Assembly: GCA_002862585.1 (NCBI GenBank)
Contig: PKDP01000046.1
Span: 1 to 20,730 of the forward strand
Origin: Flavobacteriales bacterium
GTDB taxonomy: Bacteria > Bacteroidota > Bacteroidia > Flavobacteriales > UBA7312
Direction of reading: 5' to 3'
Length of the DNA stretch: 20,730 nt
This document shows, piece after piece, positions 1 to 8,029 of the stretch. The notes under the pieces were generated by a model that searched no databases, had not been told where the DNA came from, and saw only the letters and a list, made by a program, of their open reading frames with translations. Position numbers and translations under genes: made by a program. Numbering within the stretch: position 1 is the first letter of the stretch; each line of letters begins with the position of its first letter.

Positions 1-1
1 T

Positions 2-1414
2 ACTAATGATTTTAAAGGTGTTATTCTTTCAGGAAGTCCTTTTTCTGTACGTGATGAAAACGCACCTATACCCAATCTTAATGGTATAAAAGGAGTCTTG
101 CCACTTTTAGGAGTTTGCTATGGCGCTCAACATTTAGCAAAGATAAATGGGGGTGAAGTACTTCCTTCAAAAATTAGAGAATATGGAAGAGCTAATCTTT
201 CTTTCGTGAACCATTCCAATCCTTTATTTACTGGTATTTCTGAGGGATCTCAAGTCTGGATGAGTCATGGGGATACCATAACTTCACTGCCAGAATTATG
301 TGAAATTATAGCTTCAACAAAAGATGTTCAAGTAGCTGGTTATCAGTATTATAACGAAAAAACATTTGCTATTCAGTTTCATCCAGAAGTATACCATTCA
401 ACAGATGGTAAAACCTTACTTTCAAACTTTTTAGTCAATATCTGTAAATGCTCACAAGACTGGACGCCAGACTCATTTGTTCAGCGTACAATTGATGAAT
501 TAAAAGCTAAATTAGGAGACGATAAAGTGGTGCTTGGTTTGTCTGGAGGAGTGGACTCAACAGTTGCTGGTGTACTTCTAAACAAGGCAATTGGAAAAAA
601 TCTATACTGCATTTTTGTTGACAACGGATTACTTAGGAAAGGCGAGTTTGAAAGCGTTTTAGAACAGTACAAGGGTATGGGCTTAAACGTTAAAGGTGTA
701 GATGCTAAGAGTCGTTTCTATGAGGTTTTAGATAGTATTAGTGAGCCTGAAGCTAAGCGTAAAGCTATTGGAAATAAATTCATAGACGTATTTGATGATG
801 AAGCCCATTTAATAGAAGATGTTAAATGGTTAGCACAGGGAACAATATATCCTGATGTTATTGAATCGGTTTCTGCTACTGGCGGACCGTCAGCAACCAT
901 TAAATCACATCACAATGTAGGTGGTTTACCTGATTATATGAAACTAAAGGTTGTTGAGCCATTAAACACATTATTCAAAGATGAAGTGAGGAGAATTGGT
1001 CGCTCTATGGATATTGATGATAAACTTTTAGGGAGGCATCCATTTCCTGGTCCTGGTCTAGCCATCAGGATTTTAGGTGATATAACGCAGGAAAAAGTAA
1101 GGATTTTACAAGAAGTTGATCATATTTTCATCTCTAACCTTATTTCAGAAGGCTTGTACGATAAAGTATGGCAAGCTGGTGCAATTTTTCTACCCGTTCA
1201 ATCCGTTGGGGTAATGGGTGATGAACGCACCTATGAAAATGCTGTGGCACTAAGAGCAGTAGCTTCTACAGATGGTATGACAGCAGATTGGGTTCATTTG
1301 CCATATGAGTTTTTGGCAAAAGTTTCCAATGAAATAATTAATAAAGTAAAAGGAATAAATAGAGTGGTGTACGATATAAGTTCCAAGCCACCAGCTACTA
1401 TCGAATGGGAATAA
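2..1414 (+). CDS. guaA: GMP synthase (glutamine-hydrolysing), 5'-truncated by the window edge
   Basis: Converts XMP to GMP in the cytoplasm, using glutamine-derived ammonia and ATP; this is the last step of guanine nucleotide synthesis. The frame is open to the left edge, so the true start lies outside the window; a TTG at 98 is internal. Visible in order: the class I glutamine amidotransferase part, with ILSGSPFSV, the nucleophile motif GVCYGAQ (Cys at 116-118) and FHPEV supplying the catalytic His and Glu; the ATP pyrophosphatase loop LSGGVDST; and the C-terminal dimerisation part with HPFPGPGLAIRILGD and the terminal PPATIEWE signature. About 470 residues are visible, out of a usual length a little over 500. 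The C-terminus is intact. A secreted LysM protein follows after a 29-base gap, an arrangement I recall as common in Flavobacteriia. Identity is certain. Confidence 0.98.
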   Translation, partial: TNDFKGVILSGSPFSVRDENAPIPNLNGIKGVLPLLGVCYGAQHLAKINGGEVLPSKIREYGRANLSFVNHSNPLFTGISEGSQVWMSHGDTITSLPELCEIIASTKDVQVAGYQYYNEKTFAIQFHPEVYHSTDGKTLLSNFLVNICKCSQDWTPDSFVQRTIDELKAKLGDDKVVLGLSGGVDSTVAGVLLNKAIGKNLYCIFVDNGLLRKGEFESVLEQYKGMGLNVKGVDAKSRFYEVLDSISEPEAKRKAIGNKFIDVFDDEAHLIEDVKWLAQGTIYPDVIESVSATGGPSATIKSHHNVGGLPDYMKLKVVEPLNTLFKDEVRRIGRSMDIDDKLLGRHPFPGPGLAIRILGDITQEKVRILQEVDHIFISNLISEGLYDKVWQAGAIFLPVQSVGVMGDERTYENAVALRAVASTDGMTADWVHLPYEFLAKVSNEIINKVKGINRVVYDISSKPPATIEWE

Positions 1415-1443
1415 TATTTTTTCAATATGTTAGTTACTATATT

Positions 1444-2847
1444 ATGGGTGTAATCAGGTTGATTTTTGTTTTGTCTTTACTTTGTTTGAGTATAATTTCA
1501 AATTCACAAACTAAAGACACCATAATCGATGGAAAACCCTTCGTTATTCACACAGTTGAACCAAGAGAAACACTATACGGAATCTCAAGATTATACAATG
1601 CCGAGTTAAATGACTTGGTTGTTTCTAACCCTGTAGTAATTCAAGGTCTTCAAATTGGCTACAAACTATTAGTACCTCTAAGAAAACCTCATTTAGAAAA
1701 AAAAGAATCTGTTTTAGTTCCACCTTTTAAGGAAGATACTTTTCGAATTAACAGAATTACTGAATATTTTTTTAGTACAGATACACTTGCTATCGATAGT
1801 AATGCTGTATATATCAGTTCATATATAGATACGTCTTTGTTGCGAGTAGCTGTTATCTTACCCTTTTACCTTGATTTAAACGATTCCCTTAAGTCGAATA
1901 ATGCAAAGCATATAATTTACCCTAAGTCTGAAACAGCTCTTGATTTTTACTTTGGTTTTAAATTAGCAATAGATTCCTTAGAAAGCCTGGGGCATAACAT
2001 TGATTTAAAGACATATGATGCTCCAAACGATTCAGTATTTGAGTCTATATTAAGCCAAAATTTACTATACGACAGAGAATACATTTTTGGACCAATTTAT
2101 ATCAGAAAATTTGAAGAATTAGCAAAATATTACGGTTACGATAAAAACAAAAAGTTAATCTCTCCACTATCTTACAAAAGTGTTCAAGGGAACTACCACA
2201 ATGTTTTTCAGACTGTACCATTATCAGAAGTTCAATTGGATACATTGATTGAAAATTTATTATTTAAATACAGAAACGACCAAATAATTATTCTTGGTCA
2301 TAGTAATGAGGAGAATCTGTATTCCTACTCCAAAAAGAAATTAAGTAAATTTATATTACAAAAGAGATGTGAGCCCTTTATGATTAGTGAAGAGCAATTA
2401 GAAGACCGTGATTTTCTAAAATCTAAATTAAGAGTAGACCGAAACGTTTTACTTATACCATCGAATAACCGTTCTTTTGTAAGTAGATTGTTACCAATGC
2501 TAGGCAGCATGCAGGACACTTCTTTCACGGTATACGGTTTAGACTCATGGAATAGGTTTAATAACCTAGATTTTGATGATTTAGAAAAGCTTAATGTTCA
2601 TATGCCTAGAAATTTCACATATCAAAATAGCGATTTATATTCAACCTTTCTCAAAAAATTCTACGATTCATACTATTCTTATCCTAATAAATATGCTTTT
2701 TCTGCATATCAGCAAGCACTGTATTTTTTATCCAATGATTTTCAAAAACTGATGTTCTTCAGTTCATTCAACAATTCTAATTTGAAATCTAATTTCAGAT
2801 TTGATATCACTCAATTTAAAAACTATCAGCAAATTTTAGCTAATTAG
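1444..2847 (+). CDS. Secreted LysM protein with periplasmic-binding-like domain
   Basis: 467 residues. A longer frame begins at 1405 inside guaA, but the ATG at 1444 puts a typical signal peptide (MGVIRLIFVLSLLCLSIIS) at the very N-terminus, so I prefer it. Residues 35-78 form a LysM peptidoglycan-binding module (HTVEPRETLYGISRLYN ... GYKLLVP). From about residue 133 (LLRVAVILPFYLD) the protein resembles the type 1 periplasmic-binding fold, with alternating hydrophobic strands and helices; Bacteroidota homologues are often labelled amino-acid ABC transporter substrate-binding proteins. No permease or ATPase gene is nearby, so a transport role is doubtful. A cell-wall-associated binding or envelope-maintenance role is my inference. 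It is probably co-transcribed with guaA, because no promoter is visible in the 29-base gap. Family assignment is good; function is unknown. Confidence 0.82.
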   Translation: MGVIRLIFVLSLLCLSIISNSQTKDTIIDGKPFVIHTVEPRETLYGISRLYNAELNDLVVSNPVVIQGLQIGYKLLVPLRKPHLEKKESVLVPPFKEDTFRINRITEYFFSTDTLAIDSNAVYISSYIDTSLLRVAVILPFYLDLNDSLKSNNAKHIIYPKSETALDFYFGFKLAIDSLESLGHNIDLKTYDAPNDSVFESILSQNLLYDREYIFGPIYIRKFEELAKYYGYDKNKKLISPLSYKSVQGNYHNVFQTVPLSEVQLDTLIENLLFKYRNDQIIILGHSNEENLYSYSKKKLSKFILQKRCEPFMISEEQLEDRDFLKSKLRVDRNVLLIPSNNRSFVSRLLPMLGSMQDTSFTVYGLDSWNRFNNLDFDDLEKLNVHMPRNFTYQNSDLYSTFLKKFYDSYYSYPNKYAFSAYQQALYFLSNDFQKLMFFSSFNNSNLKSNFRFDITQFKNYQQILAN

Positions 2848-2870
2848 TAATTGACTTCCGATTAAATCCT

Positions 2871-2902
2871 TTGAAATAAAAGGTAATTATTGAGTATCTT
2901 TG
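2871..2902 (+). promoter_or_regulatory. Bacteroidota-type promoter for the secreted repeat protein
   Basis: TTG at 2871-2873, 21 bases of spacing, then TATCTTTG at 2895-2902. This matches the known Bacteroidota pattern (TTG near -33, TAnnTTTG near -7). Transcription would begin around 2908-2910, leaving a leader of about 20 bases before the TTG start at 2931. It lies in the 83-base gap after the LysM gene and shows that the secreted pair forms its own transcription unit. Confidence 0.72.
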
Positions 2903-2930
2903 TTCCCAATAAACATGCTAACCTTAACAG

Positions 2931-5900
2931 TTGAACCTTTTCAAGTACATATCTATTGTTTTATTATTTACATTCTCATTTGATGTAAAATCCCAGGTAT
3001 TTACATCCAGTGAAGTTAGTACTATACCATATTTTAACTTCACCTATTCTGAAATTGAGGTTACTGGAATTTCTCCAATTAATTGTGATTTTACGGTTTG
3101 CATTGATGTTAGTCATGATAGAATTGCAGATGTCGAAGTTGCTTTGATTGCTCCCAGTGGCACATATGTTTATTTAGCTTTCGATAATGGAGGTTTAGGT
3201 GATGATTATATAAACACTTGTTTTAGTATGAGCGCATCAGTAAATATAACTGATGGTACTCCTCCATTTACAGGAGATTATATTCCACAAGAAGACATGT
3301 CTGTTTTTAATGGTGAATCTGCCATAGGCATATGGCAGCTAGCTGTTTTAGATGATCAATCAGGAGTTACAGGTACTCTAGATGGGTGGTCAATTGATTT
3401 TAGTTGTGTGACATCAGATTGTGAAGCAGGTGAAGAAGAATTTGTATTAAATTTATTTGATTCATTTGGAGATGGTTGGGATCATGGTAATGGTCATTTG
3501 GTTACAATTGATGATATTGACTATGGAGGTTTTGAATTTGTAACAGGCACTAGCTTTAGCTATATAATATGTCTCGACACTAGCCAATGTTACGATATAA
3601 CTTTTACTGATGGCGGTTTGTGGGAAGGCGAATGTTCCTTCAATATTGAAACTTTAGACGGTACAGTTTTATACTCAGGTGACTACCTTATAGAAGATGA
3701 TAATTTTGGTGATTGTACTACGCCTTCAAATTGCGATGATGGTGAAGGAGAATTTACATTAAATCTATTTGATTCATGGGGAGATGGTTGGGATCATGGT
3801 TCTGGTCATTTAGTTACAATCAATGGTGTTGATTATGGAGGTCTTGAGTTTGTTACTGGAACTAGCTTTACTTATGATATTTGTCTTGATACGGCTGAGT
3901 GCTACGAAATATCATTTACTGATGGAGGTCTATGGGAGGATGAGTGTTCGTTTAATATTCAATCAGTGGATGGGACCATACTTTATTCAGGCGATTATTT
4001 AATTGAAGATGAAATCTTTGGTGAAGGCTGTGGATGTACTGATCCAGCAGCTTGTAATTATGACCCTAACGCCTTACAAGATGATGGCAGTTGTGTAGTT
4101 TCTCCACTTGATGTTTCTTCATGTGAAGAGCTATTTTGTGCTTCTCAAGTTGGAGAACAAGTTGCTAGCCAATACATTGGTACAAATGTTAATTATTTAA
4201 CTGTTGAAATTGATGAAGAAGGGGTGTTAAATGAACTTTTCTATGATGTTAATTGGCATAGTCATGGGTGGGGGAATATTAATTTTAATATCAATAATGC
4301 AACCATTGATTTATTTAATGAAAACGGAGTACTGATTGAAAACCTAGCAGTTATTGGAAATAATGTTGCAACAACTTCGTATCAAAATTTTTCAGCTACA
4401 ATAGCAACTGCTATTAATGTTTTTCCAGGCTACACAATTCAAGTAACTATCAATAGTCCAAACTGGGGTTTAGGAACCTGGGATTCATATGTAAATCAAG
4501 CTATAATATCCTTTACAGTTGAAACGGAAGAGCTTATTAATTTCGGAACAAGCTCTGTTGAGATTTGTTCTAATGAGGGATTGGTAAACCTGTATGATAA
4601 CATCCCAGTACCAATGCAGAACACTGGTAGTTGGTCTCCAACATTAGCGAATGGTTCATTAGGAACATTTAATCCTTTAGTGGATACGGAACAAACATAT
4701 ACCTATGAAGTAGTAACTTCTTGTATCACTCAGACAATAAATATTGATGTATCAGTAATTCCATATTTGTTGGCTGGGACTAGTACTATTCTAGAAATCT
4801 GTCCAAACGATGAAGAAGTTAATTTATTCGATTTACTAGGTAGCGGTGCAAGTCAATTAGGGAGTTGGTCACCAGCTTTATCAAATGGCTTTCAAGGAAC
4901 ATTCAATCCTATTACTGATGCTCAAACTCAATATACATATACTGTAGAAAGTCAATGTGGTATTTCAACAGCTAACGTAGATGTTCAATTTTTTGATTTA
5001 GCTTTTCCATCGACAGTTGATATAGCACTTTGTAATGAAAATACTCCAACAGCATTATTTAATCAAATTACTACTGTAAATACAACGGGTAGTTGGTCAG
5101 GACCTTCGTCTTTGTCTGATGGGGTTTCACCAGAACATTTTGGGTTTTTCAACCCTACCATTCACTCTGAAGGGATTTATTCTTATTCTGTGGATAATGC
5201 ATTTGGGTGTGAGGAAGACTTTCCAGTAAATGTGTCAATAATAAATGAAGAATTAAATGCAGGTACAGATACTATAGTTCAGATTTGCTCGAATGGAGAA
5301 AGTATAAACTTATTTGACTTCATCAATGATGCAGATGTAACAGGTTTATGGCAACCTAATTTAGATAATGGTCACTTAGGGACTTACAATCCAGCAACAG
5401 ATGCTCCAGGAAGTTTTATTTATACCGTAACAGGTGAGTGCTCTAGTGTGAATGCTGAGGTTTTTGTCAATCAGATACAAATTGATGCCCCAGAAATTAA
5501 CTTTGATGAAGTAGGCGACAGTGATAACGTTTGTTTTGGGTCTACTTCTGAAATTTATTCTACACCTAATTCACCCACTTCTAATTATTTATGGACGGTT
5601 TCAGTTGGAGGTGTAATTGTTGGAGATGCCACAACATCAACACTAGAAGTTGATTGGTCCAATTCGACCGTAGAAAATATTACTGACGCTATTACGCTAA
5701 CAGAGTCTTATGATGGCTGTTCATACTCATCTAGTATTGACGTTGAAATTATAGCAAATCCGATTCCTAATTTGAGTGTTGATGATAACGAAATATGTAT
5801 TGGTGAAAGCATTCAGTTTTCTGCTTCTGCTGGATATGCAGATTATAATTGGTCTAATAATGCCCTAAATCAAAATACATTTGCGTACACACCATCTTCA

Positions 5901-6944
5901 TTAGCTGATAACCAATTTTCATTAACTGTAACAGGCGATGCTTTGTGCACTACCACATCTACGGTTTCAATAACTATTCATAATTTACCAGTTGTTGATA
6001 TAACTGTATCTGAGGATGAGATATGCTCTGGTGAAAGTTTAGAGGTGACAGCGACTGCAGGTTTAGAAAGTTATAATTGGACACCAAATGATATTATCAA
6101 TAGTGGGGGGACATATTTACCTAATGACAATCAAACCGATTATAGTGTAACTGTTTCTGATGTTAATGGATGTGTAAATTCAACTTCTGAAAACATAGTA
6201 ATTTTCCCAATCGCTGAAATCGGACTTGAAGTTGATGAAGAGACTATCTGCATAGGTGATGATATTCAGTTATCTGCTAATCTTGGATTTAACAATTACG
6301 ATTGGTCAAATACTACTCAAAATACAAATGCATTCACCTTTATACCTAGTTCCTTGAGCGATAATCAATTTACTCTAACAACAACTGGAATAGGAGGGTG
6401 TAATTCGAGTGAATCAATTTCTATTACTATCAATGATTTGCCAGTAGTAGATATTGCTCTTTCTGAAACAGAAATTTGTTTGGGTGAAAGTATTGATGTG
6501 ACTTCTACACCTTTTTTAGTCTCATACACTTGGATCCCAACCTCATTAAGTGGTTCTGCAGGTACAATTACACCACAAATCAATCAAACGTTTTATAGTG
6601 TGGTTGCTACAGATAACAATGGTTGTGTCAATACGAATTCAGCTTCTTTAATCATTAATCAGATTGATGAGGTTGATATATTAGTGAACGGAAGCCCAAC
6701 ACGAACTATTTGTATAGGCGAGGAAATTCAGCTATCAGCTACTCAAGGCTTCACAACATATTCTTGGTACCCAAGCAGTGTAAGCTCAGCGTGGACTACA
6801 GATTATGAAGGAACATATGTTCCAGTCAGTTTATCAGACAACCAATTCACTTTGTCAGTTTCCAATGAGTTTGGATGTCAAACGTCATCCATTTTAAATA
6901 TAACCGTTAAAGAAATACCAACCCCAGCAGCTATTGGCTTCTAA
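2931..6944 (+). CDS. Large secreted modular repeat protein (P-domain, DGWDHG cassettes, Ig-like repeats), T9SS-type
   Basis: 1337 residues. The start is TTG at 2931: an in-frame TAA sits at 2925-2927, the nearby ATG at 2915 is out of frame, and TTG gives an immediate signal peptide (MNLFKYISIVLLFTFSF). Modules in order: a proprotein-convertase P-like beta domain (about 30-160, ending GTLDGWSIDFSC); two near-identical cassettes of about 95 residues (168-262 and 272-367) with FDSWGDGWDHG and FTDGGLWE; the cysteine motif CTDPAACNYDPNA...DDGSC (369-388), common in marine Bacteroidota surface proteins; a beta-rich region (400-540); four modules of the GSWSP...GTFNP...YTYTV type (545-848); and five Ig/PKD-like modules opening with ICIGESIQ (948-1326). 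No protease catalytic domain is visible. It ends at TPAAIGF with no C-terminal sorting domain of type A or B, although the next gene carries one. Likely an adhesin or matrix protein; this role is inferred. Confidence 0.85.
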   Translation: MNLFKYISIVLLFTFSFDVKSQVFTSSEVSTIPYFNFTYSEIEVTGISPINCDFTVCIDVSHDRIADVEVALIAPSGTYVYLAFDNGGLGDDYINTCFSMSASVNITDGTPPFTGDYIPQEDMSVFNGESAIGIWQLAVLDDQSGVTGTLDGWSIDFSCVTSDCEAGEEEFVLNLFDSFGDGWDHGNGHLVTIDDIDYGGFEFVTGTSFSYIICLDTSQCYDITFTDGGLWEGECSFNIETLDGTVLYSGDYLIEDDNFGDCTTPSNCDDGEGEFTLNLFDSWGDGWDHGSGHLVTINGVDYGGLEFVTGTSFTYDICLDTAECYEISFTDGGLWEDECSFNIQSVDGTILYSGDYLIEDEIFGEGCGCTDPAACNYDPNALQDDGSCVVSPLDVSSCEELFCASQVGEQVASQYIGTNVNYLTVEIDEEGVLNELFYDVNWHSHGWGNINFNINNATIDLFNENGVLIENLAVIGNNVATTSYQNFSATIATAINVFPGYTIQVTINSPNWGLGTWDSYVNQAIISFTVETEELINFGTSSVEICSNEGLVNLYDNIPVPMQNTGSWSPTLANGSLGTFNPLVDTEQTYTYEVVTSCITQTINIDVSVIPYLLAGTSTILEICPNDEEVNLFDLLGSGASQLGSWSPALSNGFQGTFNPITDAQTQYTYTVESQCGISTANVDVQFFDLAFPSTVDIALCNENTPTALFNQITTVNTTGSWSGPSSLSDGVSPEHFGFFNPTIHSEGIYSYSVDNAFGCEEDFPVNVSIINEELNAGTDTIVQICSNGESINLFDFINDADVTGLWQPNLDNGHLGTYNPATDAPGSFIYTVTGECSSVNAEVFVNQIQIDAPEINFDEVGDSDNVCFGSTSEIYSTPNSPTSNYLWTVSVGGVIVGDATTSTLEVDWSNSTVENITDAITLTESYDGCSYSSSIDVEIIANPIPNLSVDDNEICIGESIQFSASAGYADYNWSNNALNQNTFAYTPSSLADNQFSLTVTGDALCTTTSTVSITIHNLPVVDITVSEDEICSGESLEVTATAGLESYNWTPNDIINSGGTYLPNDNQTDYSVTVSDVNGCVNSTSENIVIFPIAEIGLEVDEETICIGDDIQLSANLGFNNYDWSNTTQNTNAFTFIPSSLSDNQFTLTTTGIGGCNSSESISITINDLPVVDIALSETEICLGESIDVTSTPFLVSYTWIPTSLSGSAGTITPQINQTFYSVVATDNNGCVNTNSASLIINQIDEVDILVNGSPTRTICIGEEIQLSATQGFTTYSWYPSSVSSAWTTDYEGTYVPVSLSDNQFTLSVSNEFGCQTSSILNITVKEIPTPAAIGF
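3432..4031 (+). repeat. Tandem duplication of a cysteine-bearing cassette (DGWDHG type)
   Basis: Two copies, 3432-3716 and 3744-4031, with a period of about 312 bases (104 residues). Both encode LNLFDS(F/W)GDGWDHG, GHLVTI, FVTGTSF, CLDT, FTDGGLWE, ECSFNI and YSGDYLIED in the same order. Cysteines are conserved in position, consistent with disulfides outside the cytoplasm. Third-base differences are frequent, so the duplication is not very recent. Confidence 0.88.
4563..5474 (+). repeat. Four Ig-like modules of the GSWSP/GTFNP type
   Basis: Four modules of 60-80 residues at about residues 545-606, 623-684, 699-770 and 785-848 of the large protein. Each has a Cys near the start (ICSNEG, ICPNDE, LCNENT, ICSNGE), then NL(Y/F)D or LFNQ, then (G)SWSP or GLWQP, then GTFNP, GFFNP or GTYNP, then a Y-rich strand such as YTYTV, with a second Cys soon after. 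The third copy is the most divergent and longest. Confidence 0.82.
5772..6908 (+). repeat. Alternating A-B-A-B-A array of Ig/PKD-like modules
   Basis: Five modules of about 75 residues. Type A carries ICIGESIQFSA or a variant, a W strand and SLADNQFSL or SLSDNQFTL (starting near residues 948, 1098 and 1251). Type B carries EICSGESLEVT or EICLGESIDVT and NGCVN (starting near residues 1024 and 1176). A1 and A2 both end LPVVDI. The unit of duplication is therefore the A-B pair, about 450 bases. Confidence 0.8.
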
Positions 6945-6955
6945 AAGAATAACAG

Positions 6956-8020
6956 ATGATTAAAAGAATTGTATTCATAGTATTATTCGCGTTTAGCTTA
7001 CCGACTTTTGGTCAGCAGGCATACTTCTGTGAAGGCGATTCAATCATTGTGTTCAAAGCCGCACCAGGCGATTCTGAAAACCTTGTTGAGTGGGATTTTA
7101 TTTTAGATAATGGGGCAGAGATAGTTGGTTTAATTAATGAGGATAGTTTAAAGGTAAAGTTTACCAATCCTGGGGATTATATTCTGCAGTTTAGAGAATA
7201 CGGTTCGCCAACATGCTACACTGCGGTTGAGAAAGAAATTAAAGTGTTTGAAAACCCTACTGCTCATTTCACCTCTGATGAAGTGTGTATTGATGATACC
7301 GTTAATTTTATTAATACCTCATCTATTCCTGCTGGATTACAAAACTCTGTTTGGAGAATTGGTAATCAAACTTTTGATGCTTTTAATTTTGATTATAAAT
7401 TTTATGAGTTGGGGGACTACCTTATAGAGCTTTCAATTACTGACAATAATGGTTGTTCAGATAGACAATCGTTAACTTACAGCTTACTTGAACCACCAAG
7501 AGTTGACTTTTATTTTTCTCCAGAACACCCTACGACTTTAGATCCTGAGGTTTCTTTTGTAAATATATCTGCCTCAGGAAATGGGGTATGGACTATTGAT
7601 GGCGACACTCTATTGACCGATTGGCAGCCAAGCTTTACCTTCGATACTGCTGGTTGGCATACTGTTGACCTTGTAGTTGTGGATGAACAAGGTTGTATAG
7701 ATTCTATCTCTAAAAATGTTCTTGTTGAATCAGAGATTATATTTTTTCTTCCAAATACGTTCTCTCCTGATGGTGATGGGCTAAACGACACCTATGGAGC
7801 GAAAATCTTTAATATTGAGCGTTATCAATCCTTCCAATTTGAAGTATATAATCGATGGGGAGAAATTATATTCTACTCTAACAACCCTGAATATGAATGG
7901 GATGGTAAAACGAGTAAAGGTACTGACGCCATTATGGACAAATACAGCTGGTCCTTGAAACTAACTGATGAGTTGGGTAAAGAAGTCAGAAGCTTTGGGA
8001 CTGTAAATTTATTAAGATAA
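6956..8020 (+). CDS. T9SS type B cargo protein: PKD-like domains plus gliding-motility-associated C-terminal domain
   Basis: 354 residues. A signal peptide occupies residues 1-19 (MIKRIVFIVLFAFSLPTFG). The mature part opens with an Ig-like module (YFCEGDSIIVF, about 22-97), then PKD-like modules at about 100-175 (CIDDTVNFINTSS ... ITDNNGCSD) and 180-255 (VDEQGCIDS). Residues 263-354 form the type B C-terminal sorting domain (FLPNTFSPDGDGLND, EVYNRWGEIIF, YEWDGK, YSWSL, GTVNLLR), which directs passage through the type IX system and surface retention. The ATG lies 11 bases after the stop of the large repeat protein, so the two are co-transcribed and probably work together. An in-frame TAA two codons upstream (6950-6952) rules out a longer frame. 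Likely a surface structural or adhesion protein; no enzymatic motif is seen. Confidence 0.88.
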   Translation: MIKRIVFIVLFAFSLPTFGQQAYFCEGDSIIVFKAAPGDSENLVEWDFILDNGAEIVGLINEDSLKVKFTNPGDYILQFREYGSPTCYTAVEKEIKVFENPTAHFTSDEVCIDDTVNFINTSSIPAGLQNSVWRIGNQTFDAFNFDYKFYELGDYLIELSITDNNGCSDRQSLTYSLLEPPRVDFYFSPEHPTTLDPEVSFVNISASGNGVWTIDGDTLLTDWQPSFTFDTAGWHTVDLVVVDEQGCIDSISKNVLVESEIIFFLPNTFSPDGDGLNDTYGAKIFNIERYQSFQFEVYNRWGEIIFYSNNPEYEWDGKTSKGTDAIMDKYSWSLKLTDELGKEVRSFGTVNLLR

Positions 8021-8029
8021 TTATCTTAA
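8012..8029. repeat. Perfect 18-bp palindrome spanning two convergent stop codons
   Basis: TTAAGATAATTATCTTAA is its own reverse complement. Each half encodes Leu-Arg-stop on its own strand: ...NLLR on plus and ...IDLR on minus. The two stop codons (8018-8020 plus, 8021-8023 minus) touch with no base between them. As RNA it could form at most a 7-bp AT-rich stem with an AATT loop, so it is at best a weak two-way terminator. Confidence 0.9.

Noticed and set aside
1405..1443. Upstream start of the LysM protein inside guaA
   Set aside because: It would place 13 extra residues before an otherwise textbook signal peptide; the ATG at 1444 is preferred.
6930..6965. A frameshift or programmed slippage joining the large repeat protein to the sorting-domain protein
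   Set aside because: The -1 frame meets TAA at 6950-6952, and the downstream gene has its own complete signal peptide, so the two frames are separate genes.
8012..8029. Intrinsic transcription terminator
   Set aside because: The possible stem is only 7 AT-rich pairs with no U-run of note; it is reported as a palindrome instead.
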